A stretch of DNA of 64,000 bases. It comes from Bordetella flabilis (lineage in GTDB: Bacteria > Pseudomonadota > Gammaproteobacteria > Burkholderiales > Burkholderiaceae_B). The notes beneath the pieces are model-generated. The model was not told the DNA's origin. It was given only the letters and a program-made list of their open reading frames with translations, and ran no database searches. Location: NCBI RefSeq assembly GCF_001676725.1, contig NZ_CP016172.1, positions 372,001 through 436,000 of the forward strand, in the 5' to 3' direction. This document shows, piece by piece, positions 8,116 to 17,199 of the stretch. Positions within the stretch are counted from its first letter, which is position 1. Each line of letters begins with the position of its first letter. The position numbers and the translations under genes are program-made.

Positions 8116-8798
8116 TGCTGCTCCTTGGCGGCTTGCGCGGCGACACGCACCACGCGCTGGACGAAGATGCCGGGGGTCACGATGGCTTCGGGATCCAGCA
8201 CCCCGAGGTCGACGATTTCGCGCACCTGCGCCACCGCCACCTTGGCGGCGCTGGCCATGATGGGCCCGAAGTTGCGGGCGGTCTTGCGGTAGGTCAGGTT
8301 GCCCCAGCGATCGGCGCGCTCGGCCTTGATCAGCGCGTAGTCGGCGTGCAGGGGCAGTTCGAATACGTACTGCTTGCCGTTCAGTTCGCGGGTTTCCTTG
8401 CCGGCGGCCAGGGGCGTGCCATAGGCGGTGGGGGTGTAGAAACCGCCGATGCCGGCGCCCGCGGCGCGGATCCGCTCGGCCAGCGTGCCTTGCGGGACCA
8501 GTTCCAGCTCGATCTTGCCTGCGCGGTACAGGCCGTCGAAGATCTGCGAATCCGCCTGCCGGGGGAAGGAGCAGATGATTTTGCGTACGCGACCGGCGCC
8601 GAGCAGCGCGGCCAGGCCGGTCGTGCCGTTGCCGGCATTGTTGTTCACGATGACCAGGTCTTTGGCGCCCTGCGCCAGCAGGGCGTCGATCAGTTCGACC
8701 GGTTGGCCGGCGGGGCCGAAACCGCCGATGAGCACGGTGGCCCCGTCCGGGATGTCGGCCAGCGCCTCGGCGGTGCTTTCAACGAGTTTGGAAATCAT
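8112..8798 (-). CDS. pcaI: 3-oxoadipate (3-oxoacid) CoA-transferase, subunit A
   Basis: A 228-residue alpha subunit of a class I CoA-transferase. The CoA-binding loop GGFGPAGQPVELIDALL is followed by NNNAGNGTTGLAALL, ICSFPRQADSQIFDGLYRAG, IELELVPQGTLAERIRAAG, and LPLHADYALIKAERADRWGN, then ITPGIFVQRVV-like sequence near the end (here IVTPGIFVQRVV), which is the PcaI pattern. It is the first gene of a pcaIJ operon and faces a divergent IclR/PcaR-type regulator, with twin 15-bp operator-like boxes in between. Other pca genes are not in the window, so the pathway must be completed elsewhere in the genome. Confidence 0.9.
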   Translation of the reverse strand: MISKLVESTAEALADIPDGATVLIGGFGPAGQPVELIDALLAQGAKDLVIVNNNAGNGTTGLAALLGAGRVRKIICSFPRQADSQIFDGLYRAGKIELELVPQGTLAERIRAAGAGIGGFYTPTAYGTPLAAGKETRELNGKQYVFELPLHADYALIKAERADRWGNLTYRKTARNFGPIMASAAKVAVAQVREIVDLGVLDPEAIVTPGIFVQRVVRVAAQAAKEQQ

Positions 8799-8955
8799 CG
8801 GCAGTCCGAAGTGAAAAGGAAAGGAGGAAGGTGCATGACGGCCCGGTTGGCGACGGCGTCCGGGGCCTCATGCGCCTACATGCAATAGTGCGCCTGCGCC
8901 GTCGGTGGCTCTTTTCCGCCTATTCCGCCGTGTCGCTGTGGCGTGTGCCCAATTT

Positions 8956-8989
8956 GTTCGTATATAGAACAAAAGTTCTATAATCGAAC
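8956..8989. promoter_or_regulatory. Two tandem PcaR-like 15-bp operator boxes
   Basis: Box 1 GTTCGTATATAGAAC (8956-8970) and box 2 GTTCTATAATCGAAC (8975-8989) are separated by AAAA. Each is an imperfect palindrome GTTC-N7-GAAC, and the inner halves together make a perfect palindrome TATAGAAC-AAAA-GTTCTATA. Box 2 is very close to the published Pseudomonas putida PcaR site GTTCGATAATCGCAC (from memory). The pair lies between the divergent pcaI and IclR-family starts, as expected for co-regulation and autoregulation. Confidence 0.75.
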
Positions 8990-9068
8990 GCCATACTTTC
9001 ATGGGCGTGCGAATGCTGTCAAGACGCGCTGTCCTCACCGTGAACACTTTGCGGCTCCGCCGCTTGCC

Positions 9069-9890
9069 ATGCCTTCCATTCCGCTCCCACCCGTCCCGGC
9101 GCCCCCCGCCGGGGATGCCGTCACCGTAGCCCCCGGCGACACCTACGTGCAATCCTTTGCGCGGGGCCTGGCCGTGATCCGCGCGTTCGGGCCGGAGCGG
9201 CCCCACATGACCCTGTCGGAGGTCGCCAGCCGCACCGGCCTGACCCGCGCCGGCGCCCGCCGTATCCTGCTGACCCTGGCGCAGCTGGGCTATGTCGCCG
9301 TGGACGAGCGCCGTTTCGCGCTGACGCCCCGCATCCTGGACCTGGGGTATGCCTATCTGTCGGGGCTGCCGTTGTGGAACCTGGCATTGCCCTATATGGA
9401 GGCGGTGGCGCAGTCGACGCGCGAATCGTGTTCGGTCTCCGTGCTGGATGGGCCCGATGTGGTCTATATCCTGCGCCTGTCCACGCACAAGGTCATGAGC
9501 ATCAATCTATCCGTGGGCAGCCGGCTGCCCGCCTGGGTGACGGCCATGGGCCGTGTCCTGCTGGCGGGACTGGACGAGGCCTCGCTGGACCGGATCCTGG
9601 GCGAACATCCGCCCACGGCCTACACCCCTGAAAGCATCACCGATACCGGAGCGCTCAAGGCCGTCATCGAGGACACGCGGCGGCAGGGCTATGCGCGCGT
9701 GGTGCGCGAACTGGAGCCGGGCCTGCAATCGGTGGCTGTGCCTGTCGTGGATCGCGCCGGCCGCACGATCGCCGCCATGAATGTCAGTTGCCATGCCAGC
9801 CGCTATACGCCGGAAGACATGGTGGCCGCCTTCCTGCCGGCGTTGCGCGAAGCCGCCGAACAGATCAACGAAGCCTTGCGGCGGCGCTAG
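9069..9890 (+). CDS. pcaR: IclR-family transcriptional regulator, PcaR/PobR type
   Basis: A 273-residue IclR-family protein when started at the ATG at 9069; an upstream start at 8943 would run through the operator boxes. The N-terminal winged helix-turn-helix covers about residues 25-90 (SFARGLAVIRAF, LSEVASRTGLTRAGARRILLTL, LGYV), followed by the effector-binding IclR domain: ILDLGYAYLSGLPLWNLALPY, LSVGSRLPAWVTAMGRVLLAG, VVRELEPGLQSVAVPV and AAMNVSCHASR. This matches the PcaR/PcaU/PobR subgroup, which activates protocatechuate/beta-ketoadipate genes. Divergent from pcaIJ, with two PcaR-like boxes in the 270-bp gap. The symbol is inferred from subgroup and context. Confidence 0.8.
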   Translation: MPSIPLPPVPAPPAGDAVTVAPGDTYVQSFARGLAVIRAFGPERPHMTLSEVASRTGLTRAGARRILLTLAQLGYVAVDERRFALTPRILDLGYAYLSGLPLWNLALPYMEAVAQSTRESCSVSVLDGPDVVYILRLSTHKVMSINLSVGSRLPAWVTAMGRVLLAGLDEASLDRILGEHPPTAYTPESITDTGALKAVIEDTRRQGYARVVRELEPGLQSVAVPVVDRAGRTIAAMNVSCHASRYTPEDMVAAFLPALREAAEQINEALRRR

Positions 9891-10016
9891 GCGCGACGGG
9901 CGGCTGCAGTACGTCCGGCGCGTGCGGTAAAGTCGGCCCATGGGTGGGCCGGCATCGCTTCCATCGCCCGGGGCCGCCCTTGCCATCATCTCCGACCGCA
10001 TCTCTTCCTGGTTTTT

Positions 10017-10745
10017 ATGCAAAATCACCAACGCCGCGCCCTGGTCCTGTTCTCCGGCGGACAGGATTCCACCACCTGCCTGGCCTGGGCCCTGGAGCGC
10101 TATGCGCATGTCGAAACGGTGGCATTCGACTACGGCCAGCGTCATCGCATCGAGCTGGATGCGCGCCTGAATGTGCGGCGTGAATTGTGCGCGCGCCGGC
10201 CGGACTGGGCGGCGCGCCTTGGGGAAGACCATTTGCTGGACCTGTCCGTGCTGTCGCAGGTAGGCGACACGGCGCTCACCAGCGACCGGCAGATCGAAAT
10301 GCAGGCCAATGGGCTGCCCAACACATTCGTCCCGGGGCGCAATCTGATGTTCCTGACGGTGGCCGCGGCGCTGGCCTACCGCCGGCAGCTCGACGTGCTG
10401 GTCGGAGGAATGTGCGAAACCGATTTCTCGGGCTATCCCGATTGCCGCGACGACACGATCAAGGCGCAGCAGGTGGTCCTGGGGCTGGGCCTGGCGACGC
10501 GCATGACCATCGAAACGCCGCTGATGTGGCTGGACAAGGCGCAGACCTGGGCGCTGGCGCAGCGGCTGGGGGGCGACGCGTTGGTCGAGACGGTGGTCGA
10601 GCACAGCCATACCTGCTACCTGGGCGAACGCGGCGCCCGGCACGATTGGGGCTATGGCTGCGGCACCTGCCCGGCCTGCGCCCTGCGCAAGGCCGGCTGG
10701 GAGCGCTGGGTGGCCGGCGCGGCGGCGGACCTGCCGCCGGGCTGA
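10017..10745 (+). CDS. queC: 7-cyano-7-deazaguanine (preQ0) synthase
   Basis: A 242-residue QueC. The ATP-pyrophosphatase P-loop SGGQDS is at residues 13-18, and the four zinc-ligand cysteines are at C200, C215, C218 and C221 ([18 protein letters not shown]). Internal motifs [25 protein letters not shown] and [15 protein letters not shown] are typical. The enzyme converts 7-carboxy-7-deazaguanine plus ammonia and ATP to preQ0 for queuosine tRNA modification. It stands alone: no queD, queE or queF is adjacent. It converges on the acetyltransferase gene, 19 bp away. Confidence 0.96.
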   Translation: MQNHQRRALVLFSGGQDSTTCLAWALERYAHVETVAFDYGQRHRIELDARLNVRRELCARRPDWAARLGEDHLLDLSVLSQVGDTALTSDRQIEMQANGLPNTFVPGRNLMFLTVAAALAYRRQLDVLVGGMCETDFSGYPDCRDDTIKAQQVVLGLGLATRMTIETPLMWLDKAQTWALAQRLGGDALVETVVEHSHTCYLGERGARHDWGYGCGTCPACALRKAGWERWVAGAAADLPPG

Positions 10746-10764
10746 TGGCCGCCGGGCCGGTGTA

Positions 10765-11319
10765 TCAGGCCGCAGGTTCGCGCGGCGCCGTGGCGTCGCC
10801 GTCGCCCAGCGCGCGCTGCATCAATACCGTGTCCCGCCATTCGCCGAACTTGTGTCCCACGCTCCGCAGGGTACCGACGGGATGGAAACCGCAGCGGGCA
10901 TGCACGGCCAGCGAGGCGGCGTTGGCGCTGTCGCCCACGACGGCCAGCATCTGGCGCCACCCCAGTGCGGTGCAGCGCTCGACCAGCGCGGTCAGCAAGC
11001 GCCCGCCGATGCCGTGTCCCGCCATGCCGGGCTTGACGTAGACCGAGTCCTCGCAGGTGTAGCGATACGCCGGGCGCGGCCGGTACAGGGTGGCGTACGC
11101 ATACCCGACCACCTGGCCCTCCTGTTCGGCGACCAGGTAGGGCAGGCCGCTGGCCAGCACCGCGGCGCGGCGCTGCTGCATCTCGTCCAGCGAAGGCGGC
11201 GCCAGTTCGAACGACGCCGTGCCGTGCAGGACGTGGTGGCTGTAGATGGCCTGGATTGCCGCCATGTCGGCGGGCAGGGCGTCGCGGATAACGAGGGCAG
11301 CGGAGCGCGGGGCGTTCAT
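10765..11319 (-). CDS. GNAT N-acetyltransferase (phosphinothricin acetyltransferase-like)
   Basis: A 184-residue GNAT protein. The frame is open to 11667, but the domain begins just after the ATG at 11319 (VIRDALPADMAAIQAIYSHHV). The acetyl-CoA-binding motif A is seen as DSVYVKPGMAGHGIGGRLL, followed by LAVVGDSANAASLAVHARCGF and VGTLRSVGHKFGEWRDTVLMQ, which is diagnostic of the Pat/Bar/MnaT subgroup that acetylates phosphinothricin, methionine sulfoximine or related amines. The physiological substrate is unknown. No clear Shine-Dalgarno sequence is seen. Confidence 0.85.
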   Translation of the reverse strand: MNAPRSAALVIRDALPADMAAIQAIYSHHVLHGTASFELAPPSLDEMQQRRAAVLASGLPYLVAEQEGQVVGYAYATLYRPRPAYRYTCEDSVYVKPGMAGHGIGGRLLTALVERCTALGWRQMLAVVGDSANAASLAVHARCGFHPVGTLRSVGHKFGEWRDTVLMQRALGDGDATAPREPAA

Positions 11320-11417
11320 CGGAAAGGCGGTCAGGGTGATAAGGAAGGCGCCAGTGTCGGCGGGCTGCGCCGATGCGGCAAGCGGCGCCGCATTATGCAA
11401 TCCATAAGCAAAACCTG

Positions 11418-11518
11418 GGGCAGTTCCCAAGCCAGGGCCGTCCCCAAGCCGGATCGGTCCCGGACCGGCGGCGTCGCGGGCCTCGGGCGGTCCCGGGCTT
11501 CGGGCAGTCCCGCTGGCG
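11418..11518 (+). repeat. Degenerate 17-bp-period tandem repeat upstream of ilvD
   Basis: Six units follow one another: GGGCAGTTCCCAAGCCA (11418), GGGCCGTCCCCAAGCCG (11435), GATCGGTCCCGGACCG (11452, one base shorter), GCGGCGTCGCGGGCCTC (11468), GGGCGGTCCCGGGCTTC (11485) and GGGCAGTCCCGCTGGCG (11502). The shared core is GGGC-N-GTCCC. The third unit contains the palindrome CGGTCC-C-GGACCG. The array fills the middle of the 329-bp region between the divergent acetyltransferase and ilvD genes; no other feature was recognised in that region. Confidence 0.65.
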
Positions 11519-11648
11519 CAGACGGCGACGCCACCATGGCCGCCCGCGAGCCGCGAGGCGGTCCGACCGTGGCGCGGCCGCGGCCAGGCCCAGGCGTTAT
11601 GATGATGGCCCATTTCCGCCATTTCCGCTCTTTGCGAGTAGACACGCC

Positions 11649-13511
11649 ATGCCGCAATACCGCTCACGTACTTCCACCCATGGCCGTAACATGGCCGGCG
11701 CGCGCGCCTTGTGGCGCGCCACCGGCATGAAGGACGGCGACTTCGGCAAGCCCATCATCGCGGTGGTGAACTCCTTTACGCAGTTCGTGCCGGGCCATGT
11801 GCACCTGCGCGACCTCGGCGCCCTGGTCGCCGGCGAAATCGAAGCCGCGGGCGGCATCGCCAAGGAATTCAATACGATCGCCGTGGACGACGGTATCGCC
11901 ATGGGCCACGACGGCATGCTGTACTCGCTGCCGTCGCGTGAACTCATCGCGGACTCGGTGGAATACATGGTCAACGCGCACTGCGCCGACGCCATGGTCT
12001 GCATCTCGAACTGCGACAAGATCACCCCGGGAATGCTGATGGCCGCCATGCGCCTGAACATCCCGGTCGTGTTCGTATCCGGCGGCCCGATGGAAGCCGG
12101 CAAGATCAAGTCGCCGACCGACGGCAAGGTGCTGGCCAAGATCGACCTGATCGACGCCATGATCAAGGCCGCCGACCCCGCCATGAGCGACGCCGATGTG
12201 GCGGAGTACGAGCGCAGCGCCTGCCCCACCTGCGGCTCCTGTTCCGGCATGTTCACCGCCAACTCCATGAACTGCCTCACCGAGGCGCTGGGGCTGGCCC
12301 TGCCCGGCAACGGCACCATCGTCGCCACCCACGCGTGGCGCAAGGGCTTGTTCGAGCAGGCGGGCCGCCTGGTCGTGGACCTGTGCCGCCGCTACTACGA
12401 GCAGGACGATGCGTCGGTCCTGCCGCGCAACATCGCCACCAAGGCGGCCTTCCAGAACGCCATGACGCTGGACGTTGCCATGGGCGGATCGACCAATACG
12501 GTGTTGCACCTGCTGGCGGCGGTCCAGGAAGCCGGCGTGGATTTCACCATGGCCGACATCGATCGCATTTCGCGTCGCGTGCCCTGCCTCTGCAAGGCCG
12601 CGCCGGCGACGGACAAGTACCACATCGAGGATGTGCACCGTGCCGGCGGCGTCATCGGCATCCTGGGCGAGCTGGCGCGCGCGGGCCTGCTGGACCTGTC
12701 TACCGGCAACGTCCACAGCGGCACGCTGGGCAAGGCGCTGGAGCAGTGGGACGTGAACGGCGGCGCGGGCGAAGCCGCGCAGAAGTTCTATCGCGCGGCC
12801 CCGGGCGGGGTGCCGACGCAGGTGGCCTTCAGCCAGGATCAGACCTATCTCACGCTGGACCTGGACCGCGCCAACGGCTGCATCCGCGATCTGGAGCACG
12901 CGTATTCCAAGGACGGCGGGCTCGCCGTGCTGTACGGCAACCTGGCCGAGAAGGGTTGCATCGTCAAGACGGCGGGCGTGGACGAAAGCCAGCTGACCTT
13001 CCAGGGCCGTGCGCGCGTCTTCGAAAGCCAGGACCAGGCGGTGGAAGCCATCCTGGCCGACAAGATCGTGCCGGGGGACGTGGTGGTCATCCGCTACGAA
13101 GGCCCCAAGGGCGGTCCGGGCATGCAGGAAATGCTGTATCCGACCTCGTACCTGAAGTCCAAGGGGCTGGGCAAATCCTGCGCATTGTTCACCGACGGGC
13201 GCTTTTCCGGCGGCTCGTCGGGCCTGGTCATCGGCCATGCCTCGCCGGAAGCCGCCGAACAGGGCACCATCGGCCTGGTGCGCGATGGCGATGCGATCCA
13301 GATCGATATCCCCAATCGCCGCATCCACCTGGAAGTGAGCGCCACGGAGCTCGCCGCGCGCCGCCAGGAAATGGAAAGCCGCGGCGATCGCGCCTGGAAG
13401 CCCGTCGACCGCCAGCGCGTGGTTTCGCAGGCGCTGCAGGCCTATGCCGCCCTGGCCACCTCCGCCGATCGCGGCGCCGTGCGTGACGTCAGCCAGTTGA
13501 CGCGGCGTTGA
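11649..13511 (+). CDS. ilvD: Dihydroxy-acid dehydratase
   Basis: A 620-residue IlvD started at the ATG at 11649, where the family's N-terminus ([25 protein letters not shown]) begins. The [Fe-S] cluster cysteine C122 and the carbamylated-lysine position K124 are in [29 protein letters not shown] holds C195. Also visible are [27 protein letters not shown], and the C-terminal [16 protein letters not shown]. It dehydrates 2,3-dihydroxy-isovalerate and 2,3-dihydroxy-3-methylvalerate in valine/isoleucine biosynthesis. It is monocistronic here and preceded by the 17-bp-period repeat. Length and residues match the E. coli-type enzyme. Confidence 0.97.
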   Translation: MPQYRSRTSTHGRNMAGARALWRATGMKDGDFGKPIIAVVNSFTQFVPGHVHLRDLGALVAGEIEAAGGIAKEFNTIAVDDGIAMGHDGMLYSLPSRELIADSVEYMVNAHCADAMVCISNCDKITPGMLMAAMRLNIPVVFVSGGPMEAGKIKSPTDGKVLAKIDLIDAMIKAADPAMSDADVAEYERSACPTCGSCSGMFTANSMNCLTEALGLALPGNGTIVATHAWRKGLFEQAGRLVVDLCRRYYEQDDASVLPRNIATKAAFQNAMTLDVAMGGSTNTVLHLLAAVQEAGVDFTMADIDRISRRVPCLCKAAPATDKYHIEDVHRAGGVIGILGELARAGLLDLSTGNVHSGTLGKALEQWDVNGGAGEAAQKFYRAAPGGVPTQVAFSQDQTYLTLDLDRANGCIRDLEHAYSKDGGLAVLYGNLAEKGCIVKTAGVDESQLTFQGRARVFESQDQAVEAILADKIVPGDVVVIRYEGPKGGPGMQEMLYPTSYLKSKGLGKSCALFTDGRFSGGSSGLVIGHASPEAAEQGTIGLVRDGDAIQIDIPNRRIHLEVSATELAARRQEMESRGDRAWKPVDRQRVVSQALQAYAALATSADRGAVRDVSQLTRR

Positions 13512-13646
13512 GACATAGCGCCGCGGCGTGACCGTCGCGGCGCCGCCCTGCCCTTACGGGGCGCTTCTGGGGTGCGTCTCGCATCCCCGGGCACTCCAGG
13601 ATGATGCGGGGTTGCCACAGCCAGCCCCCCCGGCGCCGCCGCGCCC

Positions 13647-14831
13647 CTACGCGCACTCGGCGGCGGGCCGGCCGGGGCGCGCGGGCTGCTCGCGCCGGTC
13701 CAGGCGCCAGCTGTAGCAGGCCACCAACAACCCCCCGGCCGTCATCAGGCTGGCAACCCACGGCAGCGCGGCCAGGCCAGGGCCGTGGTCGATGGTAAGG
13801 CCGCCCACCCAGGCGCCCGCCGCATTGCCCAGGTTGAAGGCCGCGATATTGAAGGCCGACGCCAGGTTGGGCGCGCCCGCCGCTTTTTCGAGTACGCGCA
13901 TCTGCAGCGGCGGCACGGTGGCGAATCCCGCCGCGCCCAGCAGTCCCACGGTGATGGCCGCGGTCAACTGCGCATGGGCCGTGAAGGTGAAGACCGCCTG
14001 CAGCAGGGCCAGGATCAACAGCGTCCCGATCAAGGTCGGCATAAGCCGGCGGTCGGCGAGTTTGCCGCCCAGCGTATTGCCCACCACCAGGCCGACGCCG
14101 AACAGCAGGAGGATGGGCGACACGGCCGCATCCGAGAAGCCCGCCAATTGGGTCAGGATGGGCGCGATATACGTGAAGGCCGCGAACACGCCGCCGAAGC
14201 CGAGGACGGTCATCAGGAAACCGAGCAGCACCTGGGGACGGCCCAGCGTCCGCAGTTCCTGCGTGAAGTTCGCTTGCTGGTCATCGCGGCTGCGCGGCAC
14301 CAGGAAAGCGATGGCCGCCATGGCCACGATGCCCACCGCCGTGACAGCCCAGAAGGTGCTGCGCCAGCCGAAATGCTGCCCCAGCCATGTGCCCAGCGGC
14401 ACGCCCATCACATTGGCCAGTGTCAGGCCGGTGAACATCAGCGCGATGGCCGAGGCCTTCTTGTCGGCCGCGACCAGGCTGGTCGCCACCACCGAACCGA
14501 TGCCGAAGAACGCGCCATGCGCGAACGAGGTCAGCACGCGGGCGGCCATCAAGGTGCCGTACCCGGGCGCCAGGGCACAGGCCAGGTTGCCGACGGTGAA
14601 GAGCAGCATCAGGCCCAGCAGGACGGTCTTGCGTTGCAGCCGGGACATCATCGGTGTGACGATGGGCGCACCGATGAAGACGCCCAGCGCATAGCCCGTG
14701 ACGAGCAGGCCGGCGCTGGAAAGAGTCACGTTGAGGTCGCGGGACAGCTCCGGCAGCAGTCCCATGATGACGAATTCAGTGGTCCCGATGCCGAAGGCAC
14801 CGGCGGCAAGCGCCCATAAAGCGACAGGCAT
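13647..14831 (-). CDS. MFS transporter, DHA1 family (AraJ/PbuE-like)
   Basis: A 394-residue integral membrane protein with about 12 predicted helices. The start at 14831 gives the usual MFS beginning (MPVALWALAAGAFGIGTTEFVIMGLLP). The GTTEFVIMGLLPELSRDL segment, the antiporter-like ALGVFIGAPIVTPMMSRLQRK loop, and LANVMGVPLGTWLGQHFGWRS are the hallmarks of the AraJ/YdhP/PbuE drug or arabinose efflux subgroup. Substrate not predictable. It is convergent with ilvD; the 135 bp between them contain a GC-rich inverted repeat near 13517-13540 but no clear T-run. Confidence 0.88.
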   Translation of the reverse strand: MPVALWALAAGAFGIGTTEFVIMGLLPELSRDLNVTLSSAGLLVTGYALGVFIGAPIVTPMMSRLQRKTVLLGLMLLFTVGNLACALAPGYGTLMAARVLTSFAHGAFFGIGSVVATSLVAADKKASAIALMFTGLTLANVMGVPLGTWLGQHFGWRSTFWAVTAVGIVAMAAIAFLVPRSRDDQQANFTQELRTLGRPQVLLGFLMTVLGFGGVFAAFTYIAPILTQLAGFSDAAVSPILLLFGVGLVVGNTLGGKLADRRLMPTLIGTLLILALLQAVFTFTAHAQLTAAITVGLLGAAGFATVPPLQMRVLEKAAGAPNLASAFNIAAFNLGNAAGAWVGGLTIDHGPGLAALPWVASLMTAGGLLVACYSWRLDRREQPARPGRPAAECA

Positions 14832-14957
14832 GGCAATTCCCGAGGAATGATACGAAGGCCGTATTGTGCGCGTCGACCATTTCGGGAAACAGACCGCCCG
14901 GAACAAAGGACTTGTACGCCGGGAGCAACAATCGCGGCGCCTGGCCGCGCCGCTCAT

Positions 14958-16295
14958 TCAAAGATAGCCTTGCTCCATCTCGCGGCGGAATCGCAGCGCT
15001 TCGCCCGTATCGTCATAGTCGATGTCCGACCACTTCACCGCCTGGGTCGCGCGCACGGGGTTTTTCAGCTTGACGTTGTGGGCCAGGCCCAGCGGCAGAT
15101 AGCCGCCTTCGACGGAATCGCGCGCCGGCATCAGCCGCCCATAGACGGTATAGCCGCCTTCGCCGTCCAGCACTTGGCCTGCCGGCATATCGCGCTTGGC
15201 GGTGGCGACCACATCGCCATGCCAGCCGCTGGGGCTGCCGGTGGGCTCCCGGCGCAGCGCCACATTGCCCACGCTGATGCCGAGCTCCATGCCCATGAGA
15301 TGGTAAGGCTTGTACATGGCCGAATAATTGCCGCTGGGGTCCGTGACCACGCCGTATTCCTTGAAGCAGCGCCGCACGTAGTCGCTGTCCGCGGCAAGGA
15401 CGACGTACACCCCCCAGCGCAGATCCCGATAGACCGGCCGCCCGTCGCGTTCCAGCGAGGACACCACCTCGACCTGCCCGCGGTGGTGCAGCGTGCCGCC
15501 ATCGTCGCGCGGCCGCAGCACCCGCGCCAGGTCGTCCACGCCACAGGGCGGAAAGTGCAGGCCCGAGGGCGCGGGGAGCAGGCCGGTCGCGTTCGACACC
15601 GCGGCCATCTCGATGGCGCTCTTCGTGCCATCCAGGAAGCTATTGAACATCTGCGCGTTGAAATCGCCGGCGGCTACCATCTCCGGGGTAAAGCCGTAAT
15701 ACGGCCAGACGGTGTCCGGCGTCGAGGTATGGAAGGCGGGAAGGTACTTCGTGCCCTTGCCGGCGGCGACCACGTCAAAGCCGCTGGCGCGCGCCCAGTC
15801 CACCATTTCGCAGATCAGGGCCGGCTGGTCGCCATAGGCCAGCGAATAGACGACACCCGCTTCGCGGGCGCGGCGCGCCAGCAAGGGGCCGGCCAGCGCG
15901 TCGGCCTCCACATTGACCATGATGATGTGCTTGCCGTGGTCGCAGCACGCCAGGGCGTGGCGGATGCCCGCCGTCGCGCTGCCCGTGGCGTCGATGACCA
16001 CGTCGATCTCCGGGTGGCTGATGACCGCCAGCGCGTCATCGGAGCAGAACACGGCTCCGCCGCGGACCGCCTCGCCAATGGACTTGGCGTGCAAGGCGGC
16101 GGCCGGCCACCCGACTTTGGTCAATGCCGCGCGCGCCGAGTCTGGTCGGAGGTCCGCCAGGGCCACCAGGCGCATCCCCGCCGTGCGATGCGCCTGACTC
16201 AGGAACATGGATCCGAACTTGCCGGCCCCGATCAGCGCGATACGTATCGGTTTGCCATCGGCCTCGCGTTGCTTGAGCATGCGATGAAGGTTCAT
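14958..16295 (-). CDS. NAD(P)-dependent dehydrogenase with C-terminal SAF domain
   Basis: A 445-residue protein with GGAGA upstream of the ATG at 16295. Residues about 18-50 form a Rossmann NAD(P) site (IRIALIGAGKFGSMFLSQ, MRLVALADLRPD), followed by the homoserine-dehydrogenase/Gfo-Idh-like stretches DVVIDATGSATAGIRHAL and KHIIMVNVEADALAGPLLAR. The C-terminal 100 residues (AKRDMPAGQVLDGEGGYTVYGRL, ARDSVEGGYLPLGLAHNVKL) look like a SAF domain, a lid also seen in AFP-like and FlgA proteins and in altronate dehydratases. This architecture occurs in sugar-acid and amino-acid catabolic loci, but I do not know the substrate. No catabolic partner gene flanks it. Confidence 0.75.
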   Translation of the reverse strand: MNLHRMLKQREADGKPIRIALIGAGKFGSMFLSQAHRTAGMRLVALADLRPDSARAALTKVGWPAAALHAKSIGEAVRGGAVFCSDDALAVISHPEIDVVIDATGSATAGIRHALACCDHGKHIIMVNVEADALAGPLLARRAREAGVVYSLAYGDQPALICEMVDWARASGFDVVAAGKGTKYLPAFHTSTPDTVWPYYGFTPEMVAAGDFNAQMFNSFLDGTKSAIEMAAVSNATGLLPAPSGLHFPPCGVDDLARVLRPRDDGGTLHHRGQVEVVSSLERDGRPVYRDLRWGVYVVLAADSDYVRRCFKEYGVVTDPSGNYSAMYKPYHLMGMELGISVGNVALRREPTGSPSGWHGDVVATAKRDMPAGQVLDGEGGYTVYGRLMPARDSVEGGYLPLGLAHNVKLKNPVRATQAVKWSDIDYDDTGEALRFRREMEQGYL

Positions 16296-16488
16296 CCCGG
16301 GTCTCCTCGCGTCTGGGTGGCGATGCGGTCAGCTTACAGCACCCTGGACGCGCCGGATGCAATCAATCGCTTGGGAGGCGCACGCTATCGTTACGGCTTT
16401 CGCGCGAGGCGTGGGCGCACGCGGCCTCCTGGCTACACCCTTCGGCTGGTTCCCCACCGCCGGCCCACGTCCACGCGCGATGGCCAGC

Positions 16489-17049
16489 TCAGCGGTCGGC
16501 CTTGTACAGTTCGCCGCCCAGCACGTCGCGCCAGTTCGACCACGACAGCCGGGGGCGGTCCGTGATGCCGCGGTTATAGGGCGCGTCATAGACGATGTGC
16601 CGCCAGCGCGGCGGCAGCGCGCCTTCGATGTGGGGCCGGTCATCGATCAGGATGTCGCCCTGCACCAGCGTCTTGTCGCGGGTGAGGATCAGCCGCTGCG
16701 TCCAGGCGCGGCCCAGGTGCCGTTCGACCCAGTGGTATTTCTCGGCGACGCAGTTTTCGTACTGGCGCAGCGGCGAACTGCATATGCGGACATCCAGGCC
16801 CAGGTCCGCGAGTTCACGGATCGCGTCGAGGGCGCCCGCCACCGGAGGCAGGTTGCGTATGAAGCCCGGCGCCGTATACAGCGCCTCGGCGCGGGCGCGC
16901 AGCTCGGGTGCATAGTCGTCCAGGATATGGAAGGACCTGCGGTCCTCGAATTCGACCGGCGGGATGTCCGGATGCGCCCGGCGCCAGGCCGCGACGAAGG
17001 CGTTTTCGAAGTCGGCGAGCACGCCGTCTTGGTCGATCAGGATGAGCAT
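16489..17049 (-). CDS. 5'(3')-deoxyribonucleotidase-like HAD phosphatase
   Basis: A 186-residue HAD-superfamily protein started at the ATG at 17049, directly before the catalytic motif (MLILIDQDGVLADFE, nucleophile D6 and acid/base D8). It matches the NT5C family: FHILDDYAPELRARAEALY, PPVAGALDAIRELADLG, the motif II region VRICSSPLRQYENCVAEKYHWVE and motif III ILIDDRPHIEG. Members dephosphorylate (deoxy)nucleoside monophosphates in the cytoplasm. An upstream start at 17184 would add an Ala/Pro-rich, non-conserved leader. The 193 bp to the next minus-strand gene (16295) hold nothing recognised. Confidence 0.82.
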   Translation of the reverse strand: MLILIDQDGVLADFENAFVAAWRRAHPDIPPVEFEDRRSFHILDDYAPELRARAEALYTAPGFIRNLPPVAGALDAIRELADLGLDVRICSSPLRQYENCVAEKYHWVERHLGRAWTQRLILTRDKTLVQGDILIDDRPHIEGALPPRWRHIVYDAPYNRGITDRPRLSWSNWRDVLGGELYKADR

Positions 17050-17199
17050 GTGCGCGATGAGGGCGGGGAGGAGGCCTATTGTGCCGCAGCCTGCCGCAGC
17101 GTGCCCCGGCGCCGGGGGAACGTCCCGCGCGCGTCGGGCGACGGGCAGCGTGGGCCCGGGGCCTTCGCCCGGCGCGGACATCAACCTTTGTGTTCGGAT

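Noticed and set aside
13517..13600. GC-rich inverted repeats after ilvD as an intrinsic terminator
   Set aside because: CGCCGCGGCG/CGTCGCGGCG and a bulged GGGGTGCG/CGCATCCCC stem are present, but neither is followed by a T-run; they are not distinct from the GC-rich background.
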